Shown piece after piece: positions 25,909 through 37,655 of a stretch of DNA of 64,000 bases. The position numbers and the translations under genes are program-made. The first letter of the stretch is position 1. Each line of letters opens with the position of its first letter. The DNA is taken from contig JAYMTA010000025.1 in NCBI GenBank assembly GCA_036897625.1, forward strand, positions 16,965-80,964, in the 5' to 3' direction. The notes beneath the pieces were generated by a model, which worked only from the letters and a program-made list of their open reading frames with translations, ran no database searches and had not been told where the DNA came from. This stretch comes from Pelargonium cotyledonis. Taxonomy: Eukaryota > Streptophyta > Magnoliopsida > Geraniales > Geraniaceae.

Positions 25909-27354
25909 CCTAGTTTAGCCGGTTTAGGTAAACTTTGGCTGGGCAAACGTAAGGCTGTCTGCGTAAGAGGATCCTTTTGTAACAAAAGCGCCGGGGCCTA
26001 AGGAAAAGCGTTTAGATGTCTACAAGACAGAGGAAATCTAGTTTTAATTCACGAATGATATCTAACTCAGTTCAGAAGAAGTAGGATCTCATGTTAAAAA
26101 GAAAGCTCGCGGGAATACCTATAGTCAGAAAGAAGGTTTTACTCAACTAAGAAGAATCTAGTTAAAACTTAATAGATTGTAAATTATAAAGTACTTTTAG
26201 GTACACAACTACTGTACTGAACTATTCCAATTCATTCCCAACAAGTATCTTCATTGAATTTACTATTGCTCCTCTTACAATCCTGGAAATAAATAGAGTC
26301 TTTGTAAAAAAGCAAAATATATAGATATAGCAGTTAACAAACTGATAAGTAACTTAAGGCTCCTTTGAGTTATAAGAGAGTACTTATAGCCCTCTTTCTT
26401 TTGCACCTAATAGACTAAGTGTTACTCCAAAAGAACCTTTTGATATGTATGACTCCCTATAAAAGAGGAGGGATGACAACGGATAACGAACATAAACAGT
26501 GCTCAGAATGGAGCTTCCTTTCATCCTAGGAATATCCCGAACAAACCTACAACCAAGCTTCCTAATAGCAGCACCTATAAGCGAGCTCTCTTTCTGATCA
26601 AAGCACTAGTGAGAAACTAAAAAGCACGTGTCTAGAGAATCAAGACTATCCCCTTATCTAAGTAAGGTATTAGATCCTTGTTGAATACCAAAGATCGCCT
26701 ATAAAACGTAGATCTGAAAAAGTACATGTAATCTAGTCTCTTTTATTAAATAAAAGGCTTACTAATAGCTTTTATAACGAAACCCTAACGCCTCCTCTCA
26801 GTTAGAGTGTGGGTTCCCTGAGTATTTAATCTCTCTTTGGATGAATTGAAATCTCCTGTAGGTAGTCTATAATGACACGCTTTAATTTATTTTACGGCTT
26901 TTAACCTTTTGTTTAGTCAAGGTTCTCCCTCGAGTCTCGTAGGGGGATTAGCTCAGGATCGAACCCTCCCTCCTTAGAGCTCTCCTTGTAGATTAGGAGT
27001 TATAAACTCAAGGGTATGGTTACTTGTAAGAGTGATTACATTAAACATATCCCTAAGAGCTTTATGAGAAGGAAATAAATGCCGTCGCAAAAATCCCGTA
27101 CTGACCTCTTGACTCTTAGTCAGCTAAGCCTAAAATAGACTTGGATGGCTCTTCTGTTATCGACCAAGTATCATAAGAAAGGATGAGATAGAATCCTTTT
27201 TTCTTTATGGCCTTGACAATCTCCAGAAAACGTGAATGCACTGACTAAGAAACATCCACAAAACCTTGTCTTTTACTCTATGAGTTCCCTTGTTTGAGGA
27301 AATCTCCTTAATAGTAGTAACTAATAAGAATTTAATATTCAATGAATCTTATTA
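25909..27354. other. Non-coding gap between tRNA relics
   Basis: A stop-free stretch of about 35 codons begins near 26,506 on the + strand and includes NIPNKPTTKLPNSS. A loose likeness to ribosomal protein S12 was considered and is not strong enough to call. Confidence 0.5.
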
Positions 27355-27426
27355 CAGCCAAAATCCAAATGGTAAAGCACTGGTTAGTTTAATTGTCATG
27401 CAAAGGTTCAAAGCGTTTAATACTTA
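27355..27426 (+). pseudogene. trnQ: Degenerate tRNA-Gln, copy 2
   Basis: This is a second tRNA-Gln(UUG)-like sequence, sharing CCAAATGGTAAAGCAC and CATGCAAAGGTTC with the canonical gene and with the copy at 9,877. The T-stem keeps four of five pairs (AAAGG with CGTTT). The anticodon stem is mostly wobble pairs and the anticodon position reads GTT instead of TTG, without U before it. The first ten bases do not resemble the gene. The two copies differ from each other in the middle, so they are not a recent duplication. Confidence 0.7.
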
Positions 27427-30400
27427 CAATAATTCCACTATCAACTATAAAAAACTGCAACTTTAAAAGTAAAAACCTGCATAGATTCAAAGAGTAAAAA
27501 GGAGACACAAACTCCAGCAGTATATGTACTCTTGTGTAAAATACATCTCTTAAATTTCACCTAAACACTTTATTTAAAAGAATTACCTAGTACCGATATC
27601 TGGGGCATGCATTATCTAGATACTAGCAGAGCTTCTATTCCTTTATCTTACTAGAGCTTTGGCGAATAGAATCTCGTTGAATTAAATATTTTTATGAAGC
27701 TTACTATAAGTTAAAGTTTCAAACTCCACACAAGAAAAACTAGGAGGGATTCCATAGCTATTTATTAATCCCAGAGCGTTTATTAATGAATAGGAGATTT
27801 GGCAAAAAGCGTTGCTCACAGTGTCCTTACCGAAAATTCAATCTTTATCCTGCCGCTCGTAAGTGCACTCATTTAGGCCTCTCTAGTTAAATTCCGGCTA
27901 GGCAATACAAGGTATACTTTAGCAAGGAATATAAAGAAACAAACTAAAACCTACCCCTACCTTTTTAAACTCTTGATGGCGGTTGCCTAGATTATGAATT
28001 TCCTAAAATATCAGATTCTTTAAACTATAAAGAACATGACTAAAAAAGAATAGTTGTCAATCCCAGCTTCTAAGAAAGGGGTGCCCGTGAGACAGCCAGG
28101 CATTAAGAAATTTATGAGTAGGGATTTTAACGTAAAACTTAAGTAAATTCTAAAAATATAGGATCACAAGTGGTCTTAAAATTTAAAATGCATGGAAGAG
28201 CCCTTACAATGAATTCTCTCTTATATGGATTGTTATCCCAGAAAATGGATTTCTGTGAATCTAAAAATTACCCTTATATTACACGTCTGCTACACTTTAT
28301 AAAGAAGCTTTCGGAGTATATCTTTTAGCTCGGGAGGGGTCATGTGTCCCTTTTTCCTTGTACTATATCGAATTTCAAGAATATGACACTCTATGCACCA
28401 ATTAGTACTAGACTGGTATTCAACGAGCACGGACCCCTTGTCAGGTATGGGAGCCAGCTCTCAGGTTACGGATTTATTACCTTTATATTGAGTACAGTTG
28501 CGAAACCCTATGCCTTATAATCGTATGGGCTTCTTCTAGCACAGTGACAAAGTTTTTAATCTTGTCTCGGTACGCTTGCCAACGTAATATACAACTTCAC
28601 AAATCACCAAGAAGCACTAGAAATTGAAAGTAAGACATATAAAGCCGAGTCTAAATACCTCTATTTTAAGTTAAGATAGAATTCCTCTAAGGTAAGGAAA
28701 GAAACTCCTACCTTTAAAAATACCCCTGCTTAGGATTCTCCCTAATGATCTGCTTGCTACTAAACTTCGTAACAAAGAATTATTAACTAGATCATAGATT
28801 CCCGTTTAATCGCCCAAACAGTAAAAGCGAGCATAGGTCCCTTTTGATTTGCCGATCTAAATTTGAAAAGGTGCCAGGCCATATGAATAAAACAAAAGAC
28901 TTATTTTATTAGTTTTGATCTTGGTAAAACGACTCTTCTTAACAATTAAAGGATCTGTCACTTATAAGATTTTCTTTTACTCTGTATTACCTTTATACAA
29001 TTAGAATTATAGTACAGAATACATCAGCTACAAGGGGGTTTCAAGTCCAATATCAACTTACACCTTATAAACTTATATTCAACGGGCCAGAGTTTTGAAA
29101 AACCTATTATACAACTAGCTATGAGAATGCAAAGTACTTTTCAACAAGGACTAGTGAACACGAACAAAGTGGGCGGCTTAAAAGAAGGCTTTATTGGGTC
29201 AAAAAGAAAGCGTAATATGACGTACCTTAACACGAAAGTAATGGAGATTTCATTAGAGTATTCATGGTATTTCAGGGTTTTTAATTATAAGAGTGAAAAA
29301 GGTAAACTGCAGTACTCTCAAAAAGCAGCTAAAACTCTAAATGGAGTATAGGAGTAACTACCTTTAATAGGTATGCTGCACATACTGGAGACGAGGTCTT
29401 TGAGCTTAAGAAAGCCTTATCCATGACTACGGGTTCTTTGACCTCTTCTTTATTGGATTGACCAGAATACAAGAATTCTATTAATAATAACTCAGATTTT
29501 CAGCTATTAAGAGCCTACACCAGAACGACGAAAAGATTAATAAAAAATGTTAATTTTATTTACACCAAAGCTTCTCCAATCCTTTTCAGTAAATGTTCCT
29601 TTTCATTTTTTAATGTCCAAAAGTCAAAACTGGGTTTATATTACTTTAGTTGTCACTTTTCTTTAGTAGTTCTCCTGAATATTCTAGACTTTTTTGTAAT
29701 TTAAAAGACAAACTCCTGCTAAAAGGATTTTAAGCAAGCTATTAAGATTTTTGATTGCTCTAACTATAGGAACCCCGTCCTAGACTCAGTTAGTTAAGTA
29801 GGATAGGTATTACAAGATATCTCCCTCTTATGATTAAGTTATAAAAAGAGTATGGAATAGTCAGTAAATTATAGGAACAGGACTCGTAATTGTCGAGGTT
29901 ATAACTTGTGTGTCTAATTGACAACTCAGTAAAAAGAGTGTAGGAATTGAATAAAGAGAGTCTAATTCTTACTATCTAAAACTAAAAAGGAGCACCTATT
30001 ATAATACCCAGAGTATAGCCCCCTAATTGCGAGTTACTGCCACTCTGTTCAATCAAATCCCTTTCCTTTACCAAGCTCGCGCTTGCCTTGAGAACTACCA
30101 ACAATCAACAATAAGAAGGAACCCTAGAAACCTAGGAATACGGTAACAAGATAAAGAAAACAAAGAATTAGTACTACCAGAGCTACTGTAAGGAATTCCT
30201 TGACTATTTATTATATTAGGGTTGTTATTAGAATTGTCAGGTGGTTTCTCTTTGTGTTGAGGAATGGTGGAGTTCCAAGGGGGTACTGAAGAATGTCATA
30301 TATCTAAAGGGTAACTTAATTTTATGCGTCAAAGCTATATGCAGTTTTCTAAATTTACTTTGGTTTGGGAAGAAAATATGATATCAATGAGTGTACTGTA

Positions 30401-33400
30401 CTAATGTACTCACGGTGATAGGGGCTCGCAAATAGAGGGATTAGGTAGTTGCTTTATGAGCTGCACCTTAACAAAGAATCCTTATCGAGCAGTAGGAAAG
30501 CCTAAAAGTTGAATAATACAAATTATAGACGCTAAAGTTCTAAGAGAACAAAACCTACCTATAAGATGTACATACACTATTAAAGCAAGTGGAACACACC
30601 CCGGGTTCATAAACACATTAAAAAAACTATCTTTTCCTAGCATAAAGTAAACTCCCAGGGCTTTTTTCTTTAAAAACTTTGATGTAAAATATAAGAGTCC
30701 CGACTAAGTATCAGGAATTGTCCAAAAAACGCTACCCTGTTTATGTCTCATATTGTATTAGAAAGAGCTTAAACTTTTAAAATAACTACTGACTGTCATA
30801 GAGAAAGAGCACTTATAAGAAGCCCTGCTTGCCTTGAGAAAATATAAAAGACTAGTTACACGCTCCTTATGGAATTTTAATAAGCTTGCAAAAACAGGAT
30901 ACCTTTATATTGGAAAAGTATTCTGTATTTTTCTCATAAACAAGGGGAATCCAATAAAGATAAAGAAGAATACCTGGTTAAAGGGTTACTGTATAAAGAA
31001 AGTACTTCTCCATAGAAAGATTTAGAAGCTCTACTCTTATTTCCGAATTTCTTTAACTAAATAACACGGTTTAGATAGGGTAGTTTTTATAAGAGGCTAC
31101 GCTTTTTGATATTAGCAGCTAAGCTGGATTCTTTCCTAGAAAAGCAGATATCAGTTATTCTTAGGTAGGCCTGGCTATAAACTTTCGGTAAAATAGAGAT
31201 TGTTACGGTTCCCCCTTTTTAGCATGAGAAATAAGTACTATGAATTACTTACCTTTGCTTGAAAACCTAGAGGCCTTATATAAGCTTAATGAAAGATTCT
31301 TTATGATTATACTAATCACAAGATTTCCTTAGGAATCCGTTCTAATAATAAATAGCACCCGGCATAGCTCTAGACAAAGAGAATTAGCCTCTCTCTTTAT
31401 TCAGTACTATAATAGTCACAATAGTAAAAGGTACGGATCCATATCAGTGAACCGGTAACTTACACTTTAAAATGAAAATGTGGGACGAAAACTCATAGTA
31501 TCTCCTGTATGGCTGGATGTGTCAGCAGAGAAGAGAAAGACAAAGTTAGCACAACCCGAAAGGGGGGGGGTCAACTTAAGTCAGAAAGTCGTGTTGTTAG
31601 TGACTCCATGATTTACACGGAAACACTTGTACATGTTAAAATCAATGAAACGTAAACGTAGTCGAATCTTATGGATGTTTCTATGATAGCGCGGGAACAC
31701 GCCCCTTCCCCTACCCTAGCTGTAGAATCTTGATTTTCGAAGTGATCCTGGGCTTTAAAATAACGATCGAAATTGTTAGACTTTAGTTTAACTATAACAT
31801 TTCAAGCTTCTTTCCCAATAAAATAGCAGCGACAATCATCAAGTTGTCAGAGTTTCGTAGGTTCGTCTTTTTAATGAGCATATGGGAATCCTATCATTTC
31901 TTCACTTTAGTAATATGCCTTTAGATAAGATCAAGGGTTTAATCTCCTCTTAGTTTTACGTTCTATAGTAAAGGGGGCTCCTATAAGATTAAGAAGACTT
32001 TTATCACCCTATGCTCTAGACTTAGGAAGTGCATAAAAAACCTACTATTAGGAAAACCCTTGAATTGAAACAATACTAAATCTGATCACATTCTGTAGAT
32101 ACCTGTGGTAGGGCAAATCCATGAAAGGTTAGGTGTAAGAAGTCAAAGTCTTGCTGATATTAGTAAAAAGAAGACTTGTTTCTAGAGTCGAGACGGGAAG
32201 TTTTTCTAAAGGGAAAAGATACCCGTGTGAGTCTATCCTTTGTAAATCCCTGTAAAATATGAGCACCCGCAGTTCATACCTATAACTTATTTAAAAATCT
32301 ATAGGAACTCTTGTAAAAAACTAGGATAAACATTCTGTACTATACTATATGAACTTAACTCTTAGTCTACTCTTTAGAATTTCGAGTAAAAAATACCAAA
32401 GCTCTTATCTGGGATGCCAAAGATAATCTGATTTTCTGTAATAAACCTGCGGTTTTTCTTTATGTATTGAAGCTTTCAAAAACAAGAGGTCGGTTGTAAG
32501 AGAAGGCCCCGAGTCCTGATTGGATCAGTCGAAGTTCTCTATCTTAAGAATATTTTAGTCTTTTGAGAGTCTAATTTTACCAATTCTCATTAAGCACTCT
32601 CAGAGTTCGTGGGTCTTGTTTCGTGTTGGTAAAGCTCAGATGTTCAAAGGTTTCTTATGATAAAACCTGATTTTACTTTTCTTCAAGCGATGCCGTTTAC
32701 GTATCTTTAAACTCTTGATTATTCTTTTTTATTTTAATAACCCAGTACCCTAGGACCTTTCTCTGCTAAGAAACTCAATTAATAAACCATATACTTCTTA
32801 GGAATCTCCATTTAATCTTAGTCTTTAGTTGAAATGTGGGCTTCAAAGTGCATCTTTTTAAGGGTTTGTCTCCGGTTAAGAATAAAGAATTCTTTAATAA
32901 ACTTTCTTGTAAACGATTCAAGCTCTTTCCGATCTGAAGCAAAGATGCTAACCTCCCACTTCTATACTTCTATCGTATCCCTACTCTGACTAACCTATAT
33001 GCGTACTTGTAGCTAGGGATGGTATGAATCCGATCTATTCTTGTTAGGGATGTTAGGGCTAAGGCTAAAGGTATTCTAGATAGTTATAGTCTTATTAAGA
33101 TATATTCCTCTTTTTGCTTTCGACCTTCTAGGCGAATAAACTTTTGCTTAAGCTCGGTGACTTGCCCTAAGAGAAGAATGTGTTGATAGGTTTTCGTGGG
33201 CCAAGGTATAAAAGTGCATGTTCGTAGATACTCTTTTCTGAATTTCCTACTTTAGTTAAGTTAACGAATACCTTTTTAGGGTTAGCAAAAGAATTACTTG
33301 CAAGTTTCTGAGTTTTAGAAAGGAATTTTTTAGACTTTCTCCGGTTTTATTCTAAAGTAATTCTGGGGGTGTAACGCAAATACTTGGAAAGAGGAGATTA

Positions 33401-34264
33401 AGAATGCAAAACTGCACGAATCAGTACGGACAAAAAGAAAAGTGGTAATAGGTTTTTCCAATCCGAGGGTTTTGAGATCTTTATTATAAAGCAGATTTTA
33501 AACAATAGATGAGAGCTTTTGTGCTTATATTATAATTAGTTATTCTACCTAAAATTAGGACCCAGATAACCCAGATATGCAATTTGTGTTGCTAGGTACG
33601 GAAAGCTGGGGGACTGCAGTTCATGTACAAAAACAAGCAAATAAAAGGCCTTTCAAGGAGCTCAAAAAAAATCTTAAAGCACTCCCAAGCTGAAGATTTA
33701 GAACACAATTTAGCTTATAGGTGAGGCCTTACAAGTTCTAGATTCAGTTATCAAGGAACTCAAAAACAAAAAAGAACATATAAGACCTTATTTCGGGAAT
33801 AAAGGAGTCCATTAATCATTAATTTTAAATCTTTATATACATTTTGACTTCAAAAAAAAGTTGGAGTAAATCTTTCCTTAATTTAGTAGGTAAATAAAGT
33901 ACACGAATTCCTCTCAAAGATGTCTAAAAGTAGAAATTGTTGGCAAAAAACTAGTCCTGACTTTTAACAGAGATTGAGAATCTACAGGCGACATAATTAG
34001 AATTTAAGAAAGACCAAGCATCCGGGGTGGGGTAGGGACTCACTTTGACAGATCAGAGAGCGGGGCTTTTTCTACTACGAAGGGGTTGCTTTTTATTACG
34101 GTATCTCGTGGTAAACTAAAAGAAGTCCACTTGAACCTATAGCTTTCGATGAATGGAGATCTTGTGTTGTCCAGTCTCAACTGTGAAGAAGTTTATATCT
34201 AATTTTGACTTTTAAATTTTAAACTGGATCAGAAAGGTAAGGAAAACTACATCTACACTTTTGT
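27427..34264. other. Long non-coding stretch without tRNA relics
   Basis: No tRNA arm or mitochondrial gene relic was found here. Frames of 76 codons (29,121) and 63 codons (30,834) have no recognisable product. A Gly-rich stretch around 28,400-28,480 stays open for about 32 codons but matches nothing I know. The run of nine G is here. Confidence 0.5.
31562..31570. repeat. Run of nine G
   Basis: This is the longest G/C homopolymer in an AT-rich window. Runs of seven occur at 19,999-20,005 (G), 20,732-20,738 (C) and 36,498-36,504 (G). Confidence 0.8.
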
Positions 34265-34315
34265 ACTATACTTTCTTGACAGGTACAGTGATCTAACCGA
34301 TTGAACTGCAATCGC
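34265..34315 (-). pseudogene. trnD: 5' part of tRNA-Asp(GUC)
   Basis: The minus strand reads GCGATTGCAGTTCAATCGG, then TTAGATCAC and CCTGTCAAG. This closely follows the 5' two thirds of plastid-type tRNA-Asp(GUC), which is common in plant mitochondria. There is one extra base in the anticodon arm. After the anticodon arm no T-loop is found where one should be, so the 3' third is lost or changed beyond recognition. Confidence 0.7.
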
Positions 34316-35401
34316 AGCATAATAAGGGGGGCACTCTCTTAGTAAAACCATTAAGTTTAGGACTCATGTTTGCTTATATGGATGGGAAACCTGGAGAGAT
34401 AGGTTCTGGCTTTTAATCCTAAAAGCTAATACGGATAAAATATACAAATAAGGAGAGCCGGCCCTCCGAAAGCTTAGCCTAAAGGGATGTAACTAATTCT
34501 TTTTATATAGATAATCTTTTTATTTAGTTTTTGTTAGGACTCTTTCGGAAACCTTGGAAGCACCTCCTACTATATAGGTATAGGGCAAAAACTAGCTTCG
34601 AAAGTGGGCCTAAAAGCACACCTCTATAGAATTAAATATATTAAAACTCTGGTTTAGGATAAACAGGGAGTATATATATACATATATTAATTAAAGTGTA
34701 AAAGCAATCCCGCGGATCCTTTTAGTTACTGACTGGACTGGAATCTATAGCCTCAAAAGTTTATACCGTGGATAAGTTATCTACAAGACCTTACCCTGGC
34801 GTGTTATAAAAAGTAAAAGGTTTTCGAGTTGGGTGGCGCAATCTTGCATAACATTTTAGGCCGTATTCCTCTGAATTTTTGAACTCGAATTTTGAACCCC
34901 TTTTATTTTAAAACAAATCTCTCATAGAAGCTTGAATCCCGGTGTTTTCGTAAACCCTTTTAGTACTTACTATTATGAAAACTCCCTCAATCAAGGTACA
35001 CCTAATGCATAGGAGATCCAGAAATGTACATAATCTAAGGAAACTGTTTGCTCTCATATCGGATTCTATTAAGCCTACGGTTTTATAAAAAAAACTTAAG
35101 TCAGTTATCTTAAAAGAGTTTGCGTTTTCATAACTGGGTACCCCGACTGCGGGTCTTAATACCTAGGGAGCCTTATGCTATATTGATTTCATTTTCGTGT
35201 TTACACACTGCATTTCGTTTGCACAAACAATAAAGCTTATCTCTGCTTGAGCTAGAAGAGGTTTAATTTATATGAAATCTCATCGTACAATAGCATTGTT
35301 CCTGAATTTTATGTTATATTTGTGATAAACTTAAACTCTGATGCGTCTCAACTAGAACCTCCTCTCCAGGGCGCTTAGGTATAGCAAATCCATAGTAAAC
35401 T

Positions 35402-35470
35402 GAGTGAATATATTTGAATCCTTTAATTTACTGTAAAAGCCACGGCTCTATCTTCAGTTCCAAAAAAGGT
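35402..35470 (-). pseudogene. tRNA-like, possibly Lys
   Basis: The minus strand reads GATAGAGCCGTGGCTTTTAC, followed after a short gap by AAAGGATTCAAAT. This gives a D-arm end, a CTTTTAC loop with UUU, and a T-loop at about the right spacing. The helices are weak. It would be the third Lys-like element in the window. Confidence 0.4.
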
Positions 35471-36029
35471 TTTTTTTTAGAAAGTCTTCAGAACACGTAT
35501 TTTAGAGGGTAATAAAAAGATATTTTCTACTTAAGCGATTACGTTATTCGCCCGGAGTTTCCATATGTTTCATAAGAGGTACAGCTCTTACTAAATATAG
35601 AATTATTAAAGGGTTCCTGTGTATTTTTACAACTGAAAATCAGAATTAGAATAAATCAACCTGTGAACCAAGTTTGTAAGTCACTTCTACTAAGAAAAAA
35701 GGAATTTCATAGGATAAAAGCTCCTACTTTCATATGTCAGCATTCAGTCTAAAAATCCCTCGCAGGACTTTTTTAAGGAATTCCCACAGCATTGCTTTTT
35801 AACCCCTTCCAGGAAAACCTTCCTTTTGTATCACAGAAAAATCAGCTCACTCAATTGCTTGGATAAAGATAAAGAGCGGGTATACCTTACGGAAAGCCCA
35901 TAATAAGGGCAGTTCCTACGTGTCTGGTTAAGAATTTTCCGGGCATAGTGTTAGAGAAGAACGAATCACTTATATCGAATAGGCCTCTTTTTTAATTATG
36001 CATTCTCCTAATAAAAGACTACAAAATTA

Positions 36030-36105
36030 CCCATTTCTTTTTCATCTGGCTAGTCAAAGTTATAACCAGTAAGAATTTAGGGGTTCAAATCCTACCATTA
36101 TTTAA
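36030..36105 (+). pseudogene. tRNA-like, Met/Ile family?
   Basis: GGCTAGTCAAAGTTATAACC resembles the anticodon arm of Met or Ile(CAU) tRNAs with UAU instead of CAU. AGGGGTTCAAATCCTACC is a good T-arm whose inner pairs hold. The spacing is close to normal and the stems are otherwise poor. Confidence 0.45.
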
Positions 36106-37584
36106 GAATGAAGGAGACTCTCTTCTTATAACAGGAATCTCCACTAGAGAAAGCGTGTATATTTTAAGCTAGGAACCGGCCTAGTACGTGACACCTCTAT
36201 CCCTTTATCTCTTTACTTCGACTGAACATAAATTTGTCTTAAAGACAAAGGCTATTAACCACTTTTTAGTTAGAGACTCTCTTAGAAGGGGCTTCTTAGA
36301 AGACTTTCAAAACCTCTTGGAAATAACTAGAAGTCCCTTTATTATGACCTACTAACCTTGTGCTGATATGGAAGTAAATTGCTATTTCATATATCAACTC
36401 TAGATATTGTATTTTTAAGATATTTGATTTACCCTGTTTCTAAGCATTCTGCACTCTTTGTGCCGGCCTGGATAAAACTTAAGTTCTCCTGGTTTTCGGG
36501 GGGGATCCTCGTGCAGGGTGCTCGTTGAAATATTAGTTATGCTATTTTACTGATAGTAGATTGTCTAAAAAATTTACAGAAGCTTTTAAAGGTGGCTTTT
36601 AGATACAGAATCCCCTTGAGAACTCTACGTCTATTTTAACACTAGAATAACAGTACCTAAGTTTCTATCGATTTAGAACATATGATTTTTCTAGGAGTGC
36701 TTAGAAAAACAAAACTTACAAAAGAGGGGTAAACTTCATAAGTTAGCTTCTCTTTATAAAAGTATACAAAGTGGCTTGAAGCCCGGCTTGGTCTCCCTGA
36801 ATCCTAAAAAGGAACTTGAGAGTACAATAGCAAATAAATAAAGATTTGTTTTAACAGCTTTACTTTTGTAATATTTATTTTATAATCTTTAACAAGTAAG
36901 AATCCTTGAAGCAATCCTTTTTAATAGGTTTTTAATAGCCCAGCTACTACTAGCTATGAGGTATACTGACTAAAAAAGAGAGACCCGAGTTTAAAAGTGT
37001 ATGAGAGAAAGAGCTTTACTATTCTTATCCCCCCTTATATTACGAGCTAAATCTAAATAAAGAGTTTGTCAAAAAATCTAAGAGAAACCCTTAGCATTAG
37101 ACCAAGAAAACTTTAAATGGTTTTTGTATTCAAGGAGATTAGTAAGTATTTATTCTCAGGAAGCTTCTTATATTGATCTGGGTAGTAACCTTGTTCCATT
37201 TTAAGAGCTGAATTGGCAAATATAAGAGATTTATTCGAGGGATTGTTTTGCAAATAGTAGGGAATTTTTCAGTAAGAGTCTTTACTAAAAAAAGAATCTA
37301 AGGGAACCTAGACTTTTTAGAAAGAAAACAGAATCCTTATATCGTATAGGAATTCCTAGGGGCTTCTTTTCCCGGTAAGAGAGTGCCAGTGCCTTTTTGG
37401 AATCTTATTTGTTTGATTGTCATCTCAAACTTAACTATTAATTTGTAGCTCCTTCCTTTCTCCTTATGATGGCATTAGAATCTGTGACCACCAGCTCTCT
37501 CTAAAAAACGAGATTCATTATTGCACTTAAAGCTATAGCTCTGAGACTATAAAGACCCGGAAATCTGGGCTTGGCGGTGGATAT

Positions 37585-37655
37585 ACGGATAACAAGATTT
37601 TAACCTGCGGCATGTCGGGAAAGAGAGCCCTGATCTAACCACCAAAAGAATAGCT
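37585..37655 (-). pseudogene. tRNA-like element, identity unclear
   Basis: The minus strand has GGTGGTTAGATCAGGGCTC (D-arm and start of an anticodon arm), TCTTTCCC, and ATGCCGCAGGTTAAAATC (T-arm). The order and distances fit a tRNA, but the anticodon stem halves do not pair. Glu or Lys could be argued from the loop. Confidence 0.45.

Noticed and set aside
26500-26620. Possible ribosomal protein S12 relic (NKPTTKLPNSS)
   Set aside because: Only a few residues resemble the family and the conserved KPNSA core is not there.
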